From Microbispora triticiradicis (GTDB taxonomy: Bacteria; Actinomycetota; Actinomycetes; Streptosporangiales; Streptosporangiaceae), in contig QFZU02000046.1 in assembly GCA_003260025.2 (NCBI GenBank), positions 25,945 to 89,944 of the forward strand: a stretch of 64,000 nt of DNA, in the 5' to 3' direction. The position numbers were made by a program, and so were the translations under genes. The notes beneath the pieces are model-generated. The model was not told where the DNA came from. It made no database searches and worked only from the letters and a program-made list of their open reading frames with translations. This document shows, in pieces, positions 26,638 through 35,703 of the stretch. Position 1 is the first letter of the stretch. Every line of letters starts with the position of its first letter.

Positions 26638-28233
26638 CTAGAGCTTCTCGCCGAAGTCCGTCGTGGTCGGCAGTTGCCACTCGAACCCGCGGGCGGTGGT
26701 CACGTACTCGGGCCAGGGCAGCTCGACGGGCGGCGCGAAGTCGCGGGGCAGCAGCGGGTCGCGCAACGCCTCGGGCGCGGCCTCGCGGTTGCGCTCGAAC
26801 TCCTCGGTGGCGGCGCGCAGCAGCCCGCCGTCGTCGATGAGCCGCAGCGCGGTCGCGGCGATGACCTCGCCGGCGTAGCCCCACACCGGGTCGATCGCCG
26901 GGGCGAGGCCGTTCATGGCGTTGTTGGCCCAGTGGTTGAGGTCCTCCCCCACGACCCGCAGCAGCGGCTTGGCGGTGTAGAAGCGGACGGTGGGGGCGTG
27001 CCAGGTGTACTCGGTGCAGTCGTCGGCGCCGGTGCAGTCCTGCCACGGCGGGAGGGTGGCGCGGGTGGCCGCGTCGTGGTCGCGCGGGTCGGTGACCTGG
27101 TGCAGCATCGGCCGGAAGGGGTCGTCGGAGGGCTCGTGCCCGAGGGTGCGCTCCAGCTCGCGGGCGAACTCGTACGCCTCGGGCGCGAACCGGCGCGGCC
27201 CCAGCTCCAGCAGGTTCTCGTACGTCGCCTGCGCCATGACGTGGTTCTTCAGGCCCGGCCGGGTGCGGGTCACCCAGCGCATCGAGACCTCGCAGTTGGC
27301 CAGTCCGGCGACGTGCCTGGCGTTGCGCCTGAGCACCTCCAGGATCTGCTCCTGGACGCCGATCAGCGGAGAGCGCCAGCTGAACTGGATCTGGGTGATC
27401 CTCGGCGGCAGGTTGTCGGCCGTCGCGTTGGCCGCGCCCAGGATCGCCTCGTTGAGCGACCACAGGCCGGTCCGGGGGAACATGTTCTCCTTGGCGTACT
27501 TGGTCGCCGTGATCATCAGTCCCAGCGCGTCCAGCGCCCCCGGGGAGCGGACGCTGTTGTGCGCGCCCATGCCCGAGCCCGCCAGCGGGTCGCCGTCGAT
27601 CCACGGCGGGGCGTCGTCACGCTGCGCCTCGAAGCACTGGAAGGTGAAGACCGCCGACCAGTACAGGCAGTTGTGGATGTCCCACACCGCGGTGTTCTCG
27701 AACAGCGGGTGGTAGCTGATCACCGCGTCGAGTTCGTCGTAGTAGCCCTTGGCGGCGTGCACGGGCTTGGAACCGCACACCTTCTCGGCGGGCTCGCCGA
27801 ACAGGTGGACGACCCCCCGGCCGCCGGTGCGCTCGATCGCCCGCTTGGTCGCGAGCACCCCGGCGAGGGCGCCGACGCCCAGGGCCGAGTGCGCGTCGGT
27901 GAAGCCCGGCGCCCACGGGTGGAGGCCGGGGCGCGGCTGCCGGTAGGGCACGGTGTCCTGGGAGTAGCCGGGCGAGGCGTCGTACTCGGAGTACATCCCG
28001 ATGGCGGGGCCGTCGTCGCCCCACCGGGCGTGGAAGGCGGTCGGCATGTCGCCCGACCCCTCCTCCACCTCGAAGCCCTCCGCCTTCAGCAGGTCGACGT
28101 ACGCCTGCGCCGACCGGTACTCCCGCCAGGCGGGCTCGGCGTACGACCAGATGAGGCGGTGGAACTCCGAGAGCTCCTTGCCGAGTTCCTCCACCGCGGC
28201 GACTCCGGCGCGCTGGCGCTCGGTCAGTCCCAT
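26638..28233 (-). CDS. M20-family amidohydrolase, AbgB-like
   Basis: A 531-residue zinc aminoacylase-type protein from ATG 28233 (GAGGAACG upstream). It has the M20 layout: FHRLIW and SEYDASPGYSQ near the N-terminus, a catalytic-domain GFTDAHSALGVG, EPAEK with the general-base Glu, and a lid domain in the middle. It most resembles the B subunit of p-aminobenzoyl-glutamate hydrolase and related amide hydrolases. No A-type subunit gene is nearby, so it may act alone on an N-acyl or N-carbamoyl amino acid made by the pathway (inference). Confidence 0.82.
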   Translation of the reverse strand: MGLTERQRAGVAAVEELGKELSEFHRLIWSYAEPAWREYRSAQAYVDLLKAEGFEVEEGSGDMPTAFHARWGDDGPAIGMYSEYDASPGYSQDTVPYRQPRPGLHPWAPGFTDAHSALGVGALAGVLATKRAIERTGGRGVVHLFGEPAEKVCGSKPVHAAKGYYDELDAVISYHPLFENTAVWDIHNCLYWSAVFTFQCFEAQRDDAPPWIDGDPLAGSGMGAHNSVRSPGALDALGLMITATKYAKENMFPRTGLWSLNEAILGAANATADNLPPRITQIQFSWRSPLIGVQEQILEVLRRNARHVAGLANCEVSMRWVTRTRPGLKNHVMAQATYENLLELGPRRFAPEAYEFARELERTLGHEPSDDPFRPMLHQVTDPRDHDAATRATLPPWQDCTGADDCTEYTWHAPTVRFYTAKPLLRVVGEDLNHWANNAMNGLAPAIDPVWGYAGEVIAATALRLIDDGGLLRAATEEFERNREAAPEALRDPLLPRDFAPPVELPWPEYVTTARGFEWQLPTTTDFGEKL

Positions 28234-28353
28234 GTCGTTCCTCGTTCCTTGTTCTCGAGCGTTGATCTCAGGCTTTGCGGGGGTTTCCGGGCATGCCGGA
28301 GGCGTGGACGCCGCTGGGCGACGCCCCTCGTCGTCGGACAGGGGGAAGCGCGG

Positions 28354-29481
28354 TCAGGCCGCGCCGGGGATGATGTGGCAGGAGCCGGGGTCCCACTCGA
28401 GGACGACCTCGTCGCCCACGGAGCACGGCAGCGGGGCGCCGGACTCGCACCTGACCACCAGTTCGGCGCCGTCGGCGCCCTCCACCAGGACCTTGCGCGA
28501 GTCGCCGGCGTAGATGTCGGCGCTCACCACTCCGGGCATGCGGGAGACGGCCGCCGTGGACGGCTCCGCCCCGGCGGGCCGGATGCGGATGGCCGACGGC
28601 CGCACCACGACGACCGCCTCCCGCTCCCCCGGCGGGTCGCCGGGGACGAGCACCCGCCCGTACGGCAGGGCCAGCACGGACTGCGTGCCCTCCCCCCGGA
28701 CCCGGCCGCGGAACAGGTTGGACTCGCCCAGGAAGCGGGCGGCGACCTCGCTCTCGGGCAGGCCGTACAGCTCCTCGGGCGTGCCGTGCTGGACCAGCCG
28801 GCCGCCGGCGAGCAGCGCGATGCGGTCGCTCATCGTCAGCGCCTCCTCCTGGTCGTGGGTGACGTTGATGACGGTGAGCCCGAGCTCGCGGCTGAGCCTG
28901 CGGATCTCGATCTGCATGGCCTCGCGCAGCCTGCGGTCGAGGGCGCCGAGCGGCTCGTCCATCAGCAGCAGCGGCGGCCGGGCCACGATGGCCCTGGCCA
29001 GCGCCACCCGCTGCTGCTGCCCGCCGGACAGTTCCTTCGGGGAGCGCCGGCCGTACCCGCCGAGGTGCACCGCCTCCAGCGCCCGCTCGACCAGGGCCGC
29101 CCGGTCGCGGCGGCGCACCCCCCGCATCTCCAGCGGGAAGGCGACGTTGGCGGCGACCGACAGGTGCGGGAACAACGCGTAGTTCTGGAACACCATGCCG
29201 ATCCCGCGCTGGTGCACCGGGACCTGGGAGATGTCGCGGCCGTTCACCACGATCCGGCCCTCGTCGGCGTCGACGAAGCCCGCGATGATCCGCAGGAGCG
29301 TGGTCTTGCCCGACCCGGAGGCGCCCAGCAGCGTGAGGAACTGACCGGGCTCGACGGTCAGCGACACGTCGTCGACGGCCCGCGTGTCCCCGTACACCTT
29401 CACGATGCCGGTCAGCTCGACCCTCGCCCCCGGCGAGCCCTCCTGGCCGGTGGGGCCGGCCTGGGTTGCCGTCTCGGTCAC
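28354..29481 (-). CDS. ABC importer ATPase, PotA/polyamine type
   Basis: 375 residues from GTG 29481 with AAGGAGAAGG upstream. Walker A (GASGSGKTT), Q-loop (FQNYALFPHLSV), signature LSGGQQQR, Walker B LLLMDEPLGALD and the H-loop THDQEEALTMSD are all intact. A TOBE domain at about 285-372 marks the spermidine/putrescine, sulfate or 2-aminoethylphosphonate importer group. It overlaps the permease upstream by 4 bases. It powers the importer formed with the two permeases and binding protein encoded upstream. Confidence 0.92.
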   Translation of the reverse strand: MTETATQAGPTGQEGSPGARVELTGIVKVYGDTRAVDDVSLTVEPGQFLTLLGASGSGKTTLLRIIAGFVDADEGRIVVNGRDISQVPVHQRGIGMVFQNYALFPHLSVAANVAFPLEMRGVRRRDRAALVERALEAVHLGGYGRRSPKELSGGQQQRVALARAIVARPPLLLMDEPLGALDRRLREAMQIEIRRLSRELGLTVINVTHDQEEALTMSDRIALLAGGRLVQHGTPEELYGLPESEVAARFLGESNLFRGRVRGEGTQSVLALPYGRVLVPGDPPGEREAVVVVRPSAIRIRPAGAEPSTAAVSRMPGVVSADIYAGDSRKVLVEGADGAELVVRCESGAPLPCSVGDEVVLEWDPGSCHIIPGAA

Positions 29482-30269
29482 GTCCTTCTCCTTACCTTCT
29501 TCACCACGGCCGGCCCCACCAGGACGAGGGCGGCCATGAGCAGCGAGACGAGGGTGATCAGCGTCGCGACCGCCGAGATGGACGGCTCGACGCCGGAGCG
29601 CACCTGGCTCCACATGACGACGGGCAGGGTGCGGAACTGCGGCGTGTTCAGGAACAGGGCGACGACCACCTCGTCCCAGGAGGAGACGAACGCCAGCACG
29701 CCGCCGACCAGCGCGGCCGGGGCCACCAGGGGCAGCGTGATCCGCAGGAGCGTGACCGCCTCGGTCGCGCCGGACACGCGCGCGGCCTCCTCGACACGGC
29801 GGTCCACGCCGGTGAGCGCGGCCAGGACGTTCACGAACACGAACGGCAGGCCGAGCACCGCGTGGGCGATGCCCAGGCTGAGCACGTTCCCCGACAGGCC
29901 GACCCGGATGTAGACCAGGTAGAAGCCGATGCCGGCGACGACGAGCGGCACGGTCATCGGCAGCACGGCCAGGCCGGTGACGAGGGCGGGCGGCAGGAAG
30001 CGGCTGCGCGCCGCGGCGAAGGCGAGCGAGGTGCCCGCCGCCATCGCCAGAGTGGCGGCGAGCAGCCCCACCTGCACGCTGTTGCCGAGCGCGGTGAGCC
30101 ATTCGGGATCGGTGAGGACCTCCTGGAACCAGCGCAGGGAGAAGCCCTTGGGCGGGAAGGTCACCATCGTGCCGGAGGTCACCGAGGTCGCCGCGACGAT
30201 CAGGGTGGGCGCGACGAACAGCAGCGCGATCAGGCAGGCGAACAGGCGGACGCCGATCCCGGCCCTCAT
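29478..30269 (-). CDS. ABC importer permease, PotC type
   Basis: A 263-residue inner-membrane permease with six segments. The EAA loop (EEAARVSGATEAVTLLRITLPL) near residues 170-191 contacts the ATPase. ATG 30269 has GGGAGG upstream, and both ends overlap neighbours by 4 bases, so the importer is translationally coupled. It pairs with the next permease to form the channel. Confidence 0.9.
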   Translation of the reverse strand: MRAGIGVRLFACLIALLFVAPTLIVAATSVTSGTMVTFPPKGFSLRWFQEVLTDPEWLTALGNSVQVGLLAATLAMAAGTSLAFAAARSRFLPPALVTGLAVLPMTVPLVVAGIGFYLVYIRVGLSGNVLSLGIAHAVLGLPFVFVNVLAALTGVDRRVEEAARVSGATEAVTLLRITLPLVAPAALVGGVLAFVSSWDEVVVALFLNTPQFRTLPVVMWSQVRSGVEPSISAVATLITLVSLLMAALVLVGPAVVKKVRRRT

Positions 30270-31237
30270 CGCCGCCTCCCCATGCCGACGCCGAGGATCT
30301 TGCCCAGGCCGACGAACCGGGCGGCGAGCCCGAGCACGGCCAGCACCGCGACGAACAGCAACACCGCCATCGCCGCGCCGACTCCCGGCTTGAGGAACTG
30401 CTCGATCTGCTGCATGATCGCCTGCCCCACGTACACCTGGCGGGCGCCGCCGAGAAGCTGCGGCGTGATGTAGAAGCCCAGGGCGAGGACGAACACCAGG
30501 ACGCCTCCGGCCACCGCGCCGGGCAGCGACAGCGGCAGGGTGACCCGCGCGAACACGCGCCACGGCCGCGCCCCCATCACCTGCGCGGCCCGCTCGACGT
30601 CCGGGTCGATCGAGCGGAGCTGGGCGAACAGCGCGAGCACGGCGTACGGCAGGAGGACGTGCACCATGCCGACATAGACCGCGAAGGGCGTCCTGATCAT
30701 GTGGATCGGCGCGGACGTGAGGCCGAGCCAGTCGCGTAGCGCGGTGTTCACGATGCCGGTGTCGTTCAGCACGATCTGCCAGGCGTAGGTGCGCACCAGC
30801 AGGCTCGTCCAGAAGGCCAGCATCAGCGCGACCATCAGGAAGGTGCGCATGGCCGTCCCGGACCTGGCCATCGCGTAGGCGTACGGGTATCCGACCAGCA
30901 GGCACAGCACGGTGACCACCAGCGCCATCTGCAGGGTGTCCACGACGGAACGCTGGTAGACCGAACTGGTGAAAATCGCGCTGTAGTTCGCAGGCGAGGG
31001 GTCGGTCAGGCTCTTGACCACCACCACGGCCATCGGGACGACGAACGCGGCGACGACGAAGACCAGGCCGGGCAGGCCGGCGCCGCTCCAGAAGTCGGAC
31101 CGGGGGAAGCGCCGGGCGCGGGCGGCGCCTCCGCCGGGCCCGGCGCCGTGACCGGCGCGGCCGTCCGAGCCGGTCACCGGACTCGCCTGCGGGCCGGGGG
31201 ACGACGCGCGGGAGGGGATCTGGGAAAGTGCGCTCAC
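30266..31237 (-). CDS. ABC importer permease, PotB type
   Basis: 323 residues from GTG 31237 (GAGGAG upstream). A Gly/Pro-rich N-terminal tail of about 45 residues precedes six membrane segments. The EAA loop is ERAAQVMGARPWRVFARVTLPL (about 215-236). It heterodimerises with the PotC-type subunit. Confidence 0.9.
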   Translation of the reverse strand: MSALSQIPSRASSPGPQASPVTGSDGRAGHGAGPGGGAARARRFPRSDFWSGAGLPGLVFVVAAFVVPMAVVVVKSLTDPSPANYSAIFTSSVYQRSVVDTLQMALVVTVLCLLVGYPYAYAMARSGTAMRTFLMVALMLAFWTSLLVRTYAWQIVLNDTGIVNTALRDWLGLTSAPIHMIRTPFAVYVGMVHVLLPYAVLALFAQLRSIDPDVERAAQVMGARPWRVFARVTLPLSLPGAVAGGVLVFVLALGFYITPQLLGGARQVYVGQAIMQQIEQFLKPGVGAAMAVLLFVAVLAVLGLAARFVGLGKILGVGMGRRR

Positions 31238-31328
31238 TGTGCTCCTCGTTTCGCTTCGCGATCCGCTTCCGCGTTCCGCGTGCGAGCACGTTTCGCTCTC
31301 GGGCACGGCCTGGCCGCCGTCACGGTGG

Positions 31329-32399
31329 TCAGCCCGCCAGCCAGGCGGTGGTCTTCTCGATCGCCTTCTCCATGTTGGCGTTCCACCAGGCGGAGTCCAT
31401 GACGATCGGGGCGTCCTCGCCCTCCAGCTGGTGGGCGGTCGGGGCGTCCGCGGCGTACTTGCCGGAGGCCGTGGCCTTGGGGTTGGCCGGGCCGTACGGG
31501 ATGAACTCGGTGATCTTCCCGTTGTTGGCCGCCTTGGCGATGTAGCCGATGAGCTTCATCGCGTTCGCCTTGTCCTTGGCGCCCTTCGGCACGAAGAGGT
31601 AGTCGCAGAGGTAGATCTGCTGGCCCCAGGTGTTGTCGATCGGCTGGCCCTCGTCCTTGGCCAGCTTGACGCGCCCGTTGTAGCAGTTGCCCATGACGGC
31701 CTCGCCGGAGGAGACCAGGTTGATGCACTCCGCGGCGTCCTTGAAGACGATCAGGTCGTCCTTGATCGGCTCCAGGAGCTTCAGCGCGGCGTCGACGTCG
31801 AGCGGGTAGAGCTGGTCGCGGGGCGTGCCGTTCGCCATCAGCGCCGCCTCCAGGATCCCCTGGAAGCCGGCGGTGCCGTCGATGGCCCGCTTGCCGGGAT
31901 ACTTCGCGGTGTCGAAGAAGGCGGCGTAGTTCCTGGGCGGGTTGCTTCCGAACTTGTCGGTGTTGTAGGCGAGCACGATCGAGAAGACGAACAGCGGCAC
32001 GCCCTGCTTGTAGACCTTGAACGGCCCGTCCGCGTAGTCGCCGCAGGAGACGACCGAGCAGTCGATGTCCTCCAGGCGCGGGTTGCCCTCCAGCCCGAAG
32101 TCGGCCCCGCCCTGGGCGATGTCCCAGGTCACGTTCTTGGCGTCGACCATCTGGTGGATCTTGGCGTACGTCACGGGGTTGTCCTGGACCACGCCGACGC
32201 CGCTCTCCTTGCCGAACGGGTCGAGCCACGCCTTGGCGATGGCCTCCTGGCCGGTCCCTCCGAAGCCCGCGTAGGTGACGGAACCGGAGTCGCCGGACGC
32301 GCCGGCGTCACCGCTCCCGCTCCCTCCGCCGCAGGCGGCGGTGAGGGTGAGGGACAGCGCCAGCGAAGTGACGGCCCACAAATTGCGTGAAACCTTCAC
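31329..32399 (-). CDS. extracellular substrate-binding lipoprotein, PotD/PhnS-like
   Basis: A 356-residue protein from GTG 32399. It has a signal peptide with lipobox LTAAC (Cys23) and a Gly/Ser-rich linker to residue 40. A class-II periplasmic binding fold follows, as in spermidine/putrescine and Fe3+ binding proteins. Paired Cys in DCSVVSC and a later CDYLF may form disulfides. It delivers the substrate to the permeases encoded downstream. Two neighbours, an aminoaldehyde dehydrogenase and amidases, point to an amine- or ureide-like ligand (inference). Confidence 0.88.
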   Translation of the reverse strand: MKVSRNLWAVTSLALSLTLTAACGGGSGSGDAGASGDSGSVTYAGFGGTGQEAIAKAWLDPFGKESGVGVVQDNPVTYAKIHQMVDAKNVTWDIAQGGADFGLEGNPRLEDIDCSVVSCGDYADGPFKVYKQGVPLFVFSIVLAYNTDKFGSNPPRNYAAFFDTAKYPGKRAIDGTAGFQGILEAALMANGTPRDQLYPLDVDAALKLLEPIKDDLIVFKDAAECINLVSSGEAVMGNCYNGRVKLAKDEGQPIDNTWGQQIYLCDYLFVPKGAKDKANAMKLIGYIAKAANNGKITEFIPYGPANPKATASGKYAADAPTAHQLEGEDAPIVMDSAWWNANMEKAIEKTTAWLAG

Positions 32400-32429
32400 G
32401 TTCTCACTTACCTTTCCTTATTTCTTCGC

Positions 32430-33857
32430 TCACCGCTCCCCGGTGAAGCTCATGACGTGCTTGACGCGCGTGTAGTCGTCGAACCCGTAGGCCGACATGT
32501 CCTTGCCGTAGCCCGAGTGCTTGAAGCCGCCGTGCGGCATCTCGGAGACCATGGTCATGTGGGTGTTGAGCCAGACCGCCCCGAAGTCGAGGCGGGCGGC
32601 GACGCGCAGCGCGCGGGCGTTGTCCCGCGTCCACACGCTGGAGGCCAGGCCGTACGCCGTGTCGTTGGCGAGGGTCACCGCCTCCTCCTCGGCGGCGAAG
32701 GGCTGCACGGTCACCACCGGCCCGAAGACCTCCTCGCGCACCACCTCGTCGGCCTGCCGCACGCCGGCGACCACGGTGGGGGCGAAGAAGTACCCCTGGC
32801 CGGGGGCACGGGCCCCGCCGGTCGTCACGGTGGCGTGCGCCGGCAGCCGATCCACGAACCCGGACACCCGCTGGAGCTGGGCCGCGTTGTTGAGCGGGCC
32901 GATCGCCGCTGATGGGTCGTCCGGCGGTCCGACGCGGACGGCCGCCGCGGCGGCGGTCAGCTCCGCGAGGAACTCGTCGTGCACGCTCTCGTGCACCAGC
33001 ACCCGGGTGGCCGCGGTGCAGTCCTGGCCCGTGTTCGCGTACCCGGCCTCGGCGACCGTGCGGACGGCGACGTCGAGCTCGGCGTCGGGGAAGACCAGCA
33101 CCGGCGCCTTGCCGCCGAGCTCCAGGTGGAGGCGCTTGAGCGACGCCGACGCCGCGACGGCCACCTCCGTCCCGGCCCTGACCGAGCCGGTGATGGAGAC
33201 CATCTGCGGGATCTCGTGGGACACCAGGGCGCGCCCGGCGTCACGGTCGCCGCACACCACGTTGACGACGCCGGGCGGCAGGATCCCGGCCGCGATCCCG
33301 GCGAGCAGCACCGTGGTGAGCGGCGTGGTGTCGCCGGGTTTCAGCACCACCGTGTTGCCCGCCGCCACCGCCGGGGCGATCTTCCAGACCGCCATCATCA
33401 GCGGGTAGTTCCACGGCGTCACCTGGGCGCACACCCCGACGGGCTCGCGCCGGATCATCGAGGTGTGGTCGTCGAGGTACTCCCCCGCCGACCTGCCCTC
33501 CAGCAGGCGGGCCGCGCCGGCGAAGAACCGCAGCACGTCCACGCACTCGGCAACCTCGGCCGCCGCCGCGGCGGCCGGCTTGCCGGTGTTCGCCGACTCG
33601 GCCTCGGCCAGCTCCCCCGCCCCGGCGGCTACCGCGTCAGCGAGCCGCAGCAGCAGGTCCTGCCGTACGCGCGGCGTGGTCCGCCGCCATCCGGCGAAGG
33701 CACGCTCGGCCGCGCGGCAGGCGGCGTCCACGTCGACCGCGCCGGACAGCGGCGCGGTCGCGATCACCTTCTCGGTGCTCGGGTCCACCACCTCGGCGGT
33801 CCGCCCGTCCGCGGCGTCCCGCCACTGCCCGTCGATCATGTTGAGTACTGCTCTCAC
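32430..33857 (-). CDS. aldehyde dehydrogenase, aminobutyraldehyde dehydrogenase-like
   Basis: A 475-residue NAD(P)+-dependent dehydrogenase. The conserved catalytic residues are present: Asn150 in TPWNYP, Lys173 in LKPGD, Glu246 in LELGGK and nucleophile Cys280 in NTGQDCTA. The NTGQDC box and overall length are typical of gamma-aminobutyraldehyde (PatD) and betaine-aldehyde dehydrogenases. GTG 33857 overlaps the TPP-enzyme stop (GTGA) and has GGGAGGTGGG upstream. It would oxidise an aminoaldehyde or semialdehyde intermediate to the acid. Confidence 0.9.
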   Translation of the reverse strand: MRAVLNMIDGQWRDAADGRTAEVVDPSTEKVIATAPLSGAVDVDAACRAAERAFAGWRRTTPRVRQDLLLRLADAVAAGAGELAEAESANTGKPAAAAAAEVAECVDVLRFFAGAARLLEGRSAGEYLDDHTSMIRREPVGVCAQVTPWNYPLMMAVWKIAPAVAAGNTVVLKPGDTTPLTTVLLAGIAAGILPPGVVNVVCGDRDAGRALVSHEIPQMVSITGSVRAGTEVAVAASASLKRLHLELGGKAPVLVFPDAELDVAVRTVAEAGYANTGQDCTAATRVLVHESVHDEFLAELTAAAAAVRVGPPDDPSAAIGPLNNAAQLQRVSGFVDRLPAHATVTTGGARAPGQGYFFAPTVVAGVRQADEVVREEVFGPVVTVQPFAAEEEAVTLANDTAYGLASSVWTRDNARALRVAARLDFGAVWLNTHMTMVSEMPHGGFKHSGYGKDMSAYGFDDYTRVKHVMSFTGER

Positions 33858-35470
33858 GAGCCCACCTCCCAGACGATCACGGTCGGCCGTGCGGCCGTCA
33901 GCGCGGTGGCGGCCTGCTTGGCCGCCTCGGCGGCGTCCGCCACGCGGACGCCGTGGCAGCCCATGGCCTGGGCGAGCGCCACGAAGTCGGGACGCGCCAG
34001 GTCCACCGCGTACGGCGCGATGTCGCGGTCGAGCATGTTCTGCCGGATCTCGCCGAAGCCGTGGTTGTCGAGGATCACCACCGGCAGCGGCAGTCCCAGC
34101 TCGGCGCCGGTGACCAGCTCCTGGACGCTGAACATGAACGCGCCGTCGCCGAGCAGGGCCACCACCGGGCGCGCGAGCTCCGCGAGCCGCGCCCCGATCG
34201 CCGCCGGCAGGCCGTACCCGAGGGTGGAGTATCCGACCGGCGCCAGGTAGCGGCGCGGCTCGGAGAACGGCCAGAACGGCGCGGTGCCCAGATAGGAGAC
34301 CTGCGAGCTGTCGCCCACCACGACGACGTCGGCGGGCAGCTCGGCCCGCAGCGCGTCCTGCGCCTCGCGCCACCGGCCGCCGCGCTCGGCGGCCTGCTCA
34401 AGGCATCCGGCCCGGGCCTCGGCCGCCCGCCGTTCCCCCTCCCCTGCCTGTTTCCCCTCTGCCTGTTTCCCGGGCCGTTCCGTTCCGCCGAGTCCGGCCG
34501 CCAGCGCGGCCAGGGCCTCCCGGGCGTCGGCGTGGACCGGCAGCGCGGCGCGGAGGTTCTTGTGCAGCTGGGCCGGGTCGAGGTCGATCCGGATGACGGC
34601 GCCGCGCGGCGCCAGGCGGTCCGGCAGCTCGGCGTCGCCGAGCTCGCTGCCCACCACGAGCAGGAGGTCGCCGTCCTCCATCAGACTGCGGGCGGCGGTG
34701 AAACCGAGGAACGGGCCGACGGCCAGCGGATGGTCCTCGTCGAGCACCCCCTTGCCCGCGGTGGTGGTGACCACGGGCGCGCCGAGCGCCTCGGCGACCG
34801 CCCGCAGCGGCTCGGCGGCGCCCAGCGCGCCTCCCCCGGCGACGATCACCGGGGTCGCGGCCCGCGAGAGCAGGCCGAGGGCCTCCGTCACCGCCGCCGG
34901 GGACGGCGCCGGCGGGTGCGGCGCGCGCCAGGGGCCCGGAACGTCGCCGTCCCAGGGCGCCTCCAGCACGTCCAGCGGCACCTCGATGTGCACCGGACGC
35001 GGCCGTTCGGCCGCCCAGCGGGCGAAGGTCTCGTGGACGGCGTCGACGGCCTGCGCCGGAGTGCCGGGCCGCACGCTGCGCGCCACCGCGGCGTCGGCGG
35101 CGGCCCGCTGGTCCTTCATCTCGTGCAGCCACCCGTAGTCGGCGCGCTCCAGGCCGGTGGGCACGCCGGGTGAGAGCACCAGGAGTGGTACGGAGTCGGC
35201 GTAGGCGGTGCCCATCGCGGCCATGGCGTTCATCAGACCGGGCCCGCTGGTGGTGACGACGAGTCCCGGGCGACCGGTGACACGGGCGTACCCGTCCGCC
35301 GCGTATCCCGCGCCCTGCTCGTGCCGGGTCACCACGTGGCGGATCCCGCTCGCCGCCATGCCGCGGTACAGCTCCAGGTTGTGCGTGCCGGGGATGCCGA
35401 AGGCGAGGGCCGCCCCGTTGGCGGCGAGCGCCTCGGCCATGGCCGTCCCGGTCGTGCGCCGCGTGCTCAT
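33854..35470 (-). CDS. thiamine pyrophosphate-dependent enzyme, acetolactate synthase-like
   Basis: 538 residues with the three-domain ALS layout: Pyr domain with catalytic Glu51 in RHEQGAGYAADG, central domain, and PP domain with the TPP motif GDGAFMF to DNHGFGE (about 430-465). Glu51 argues against glyoxylate carboligase, which lacks it. A charged insert rich in Glu, Lys and Gly near residues 345-375 is unlike core family members. It is coupled to the aldehyde dehydrogenase. A decarboxylase giving an aldehyde for that enzyme is a reasonable inference. Confidence 0.83.
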   Translation of the reverse strand: MSTRRTTGTAMAEALAANGAALAFGIPGTHNLELYRGMAASGIRHVVTRHEQGAGYAADGYARVTGRPGLVVTTSGPGLMNAMAAMGTAYADSVPLLVLSPGVPTGLERADYGWLHEMKDQRAAADAAVARSVRPGTPAQAVDAVHETFARWAAERPRPVHIEVPLDVLEAPWDGDVPGPWRAPHPPAPSPAAVTEALGLLSRAATPVIVAGGGALGAAEPLRAVAEALGAPVVTTTAGKGVLDEDHPLAVGPFLGFTAARSLMEDGDLLLVVGSELGDAELPDRLAPRGAVIRIDLDPAQLHKNLRAALPVHADAREALAALAAGLGGTERPGKQAEGKQAGEGERRAAEARAGCLEQAAERGGRWREAQDALRAELPADVVVVGDSSQVSYLGTAPFWPFSEPRRYLAPVGYSTLGYGLPAAIGARLAELARPVVALLGDGAFMFSVQELVTGAELGLPLPVVILDNHGFGEIRQNMLDRDIAPYAVDLARPDFVALAQAMGCHGVRVADAAEAAKQAATALTAARPTVIVWEVGS

Positions 35471-35703
35471 ACGCCCCGCTCCGTGAGGTCGCGGCCGAAG
35501 CCGTGGCGGGCCGAGGGGGAGGTGTTCACGTGCCATCGGCCTCTCCGGACGGGGTGCGTCGGGCGACACGACCAGAACACTCCTCGCCGATTTCGGTTGG
35601 GCATCATCTCGGGTTTCCAAACGGTAAATTTAGCGATTTGAGGATCTTGCTGAGTGTTTTTGAATCGGCGAGCGGCGTTGAGCGCGTGAATGTGAAACCG
35701 CTC
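35471..35703. other. intergenic gap within the catabolic operon
   Basis: 233 bp between the epimerase stop and the TPP-enzyme start, the largest gap in this leftward run. An A/T-rich patch at 35615-35660 stands out and could hold a promoter. No clear operator of the TCAAA-NN-TGA type is seen. Confidence 0.4.

Noticed and set aside
24691..29913. Very long rightward open frame of 1740 codons
   Set aside because: It lies antisense to the MFS, M20 amidase and ABC importer genes. Its composition is Arg/Gly/Pro-rich with no domains: a GC-rich shadow.
33854..35470. Glyoxylate carboligase, as expected in allantoin degradation
   Set aside because: The TPP-activating Glu51 is present, whereas glyoxylate carboligase lacks it; called only as acetolactate-synthase-like.
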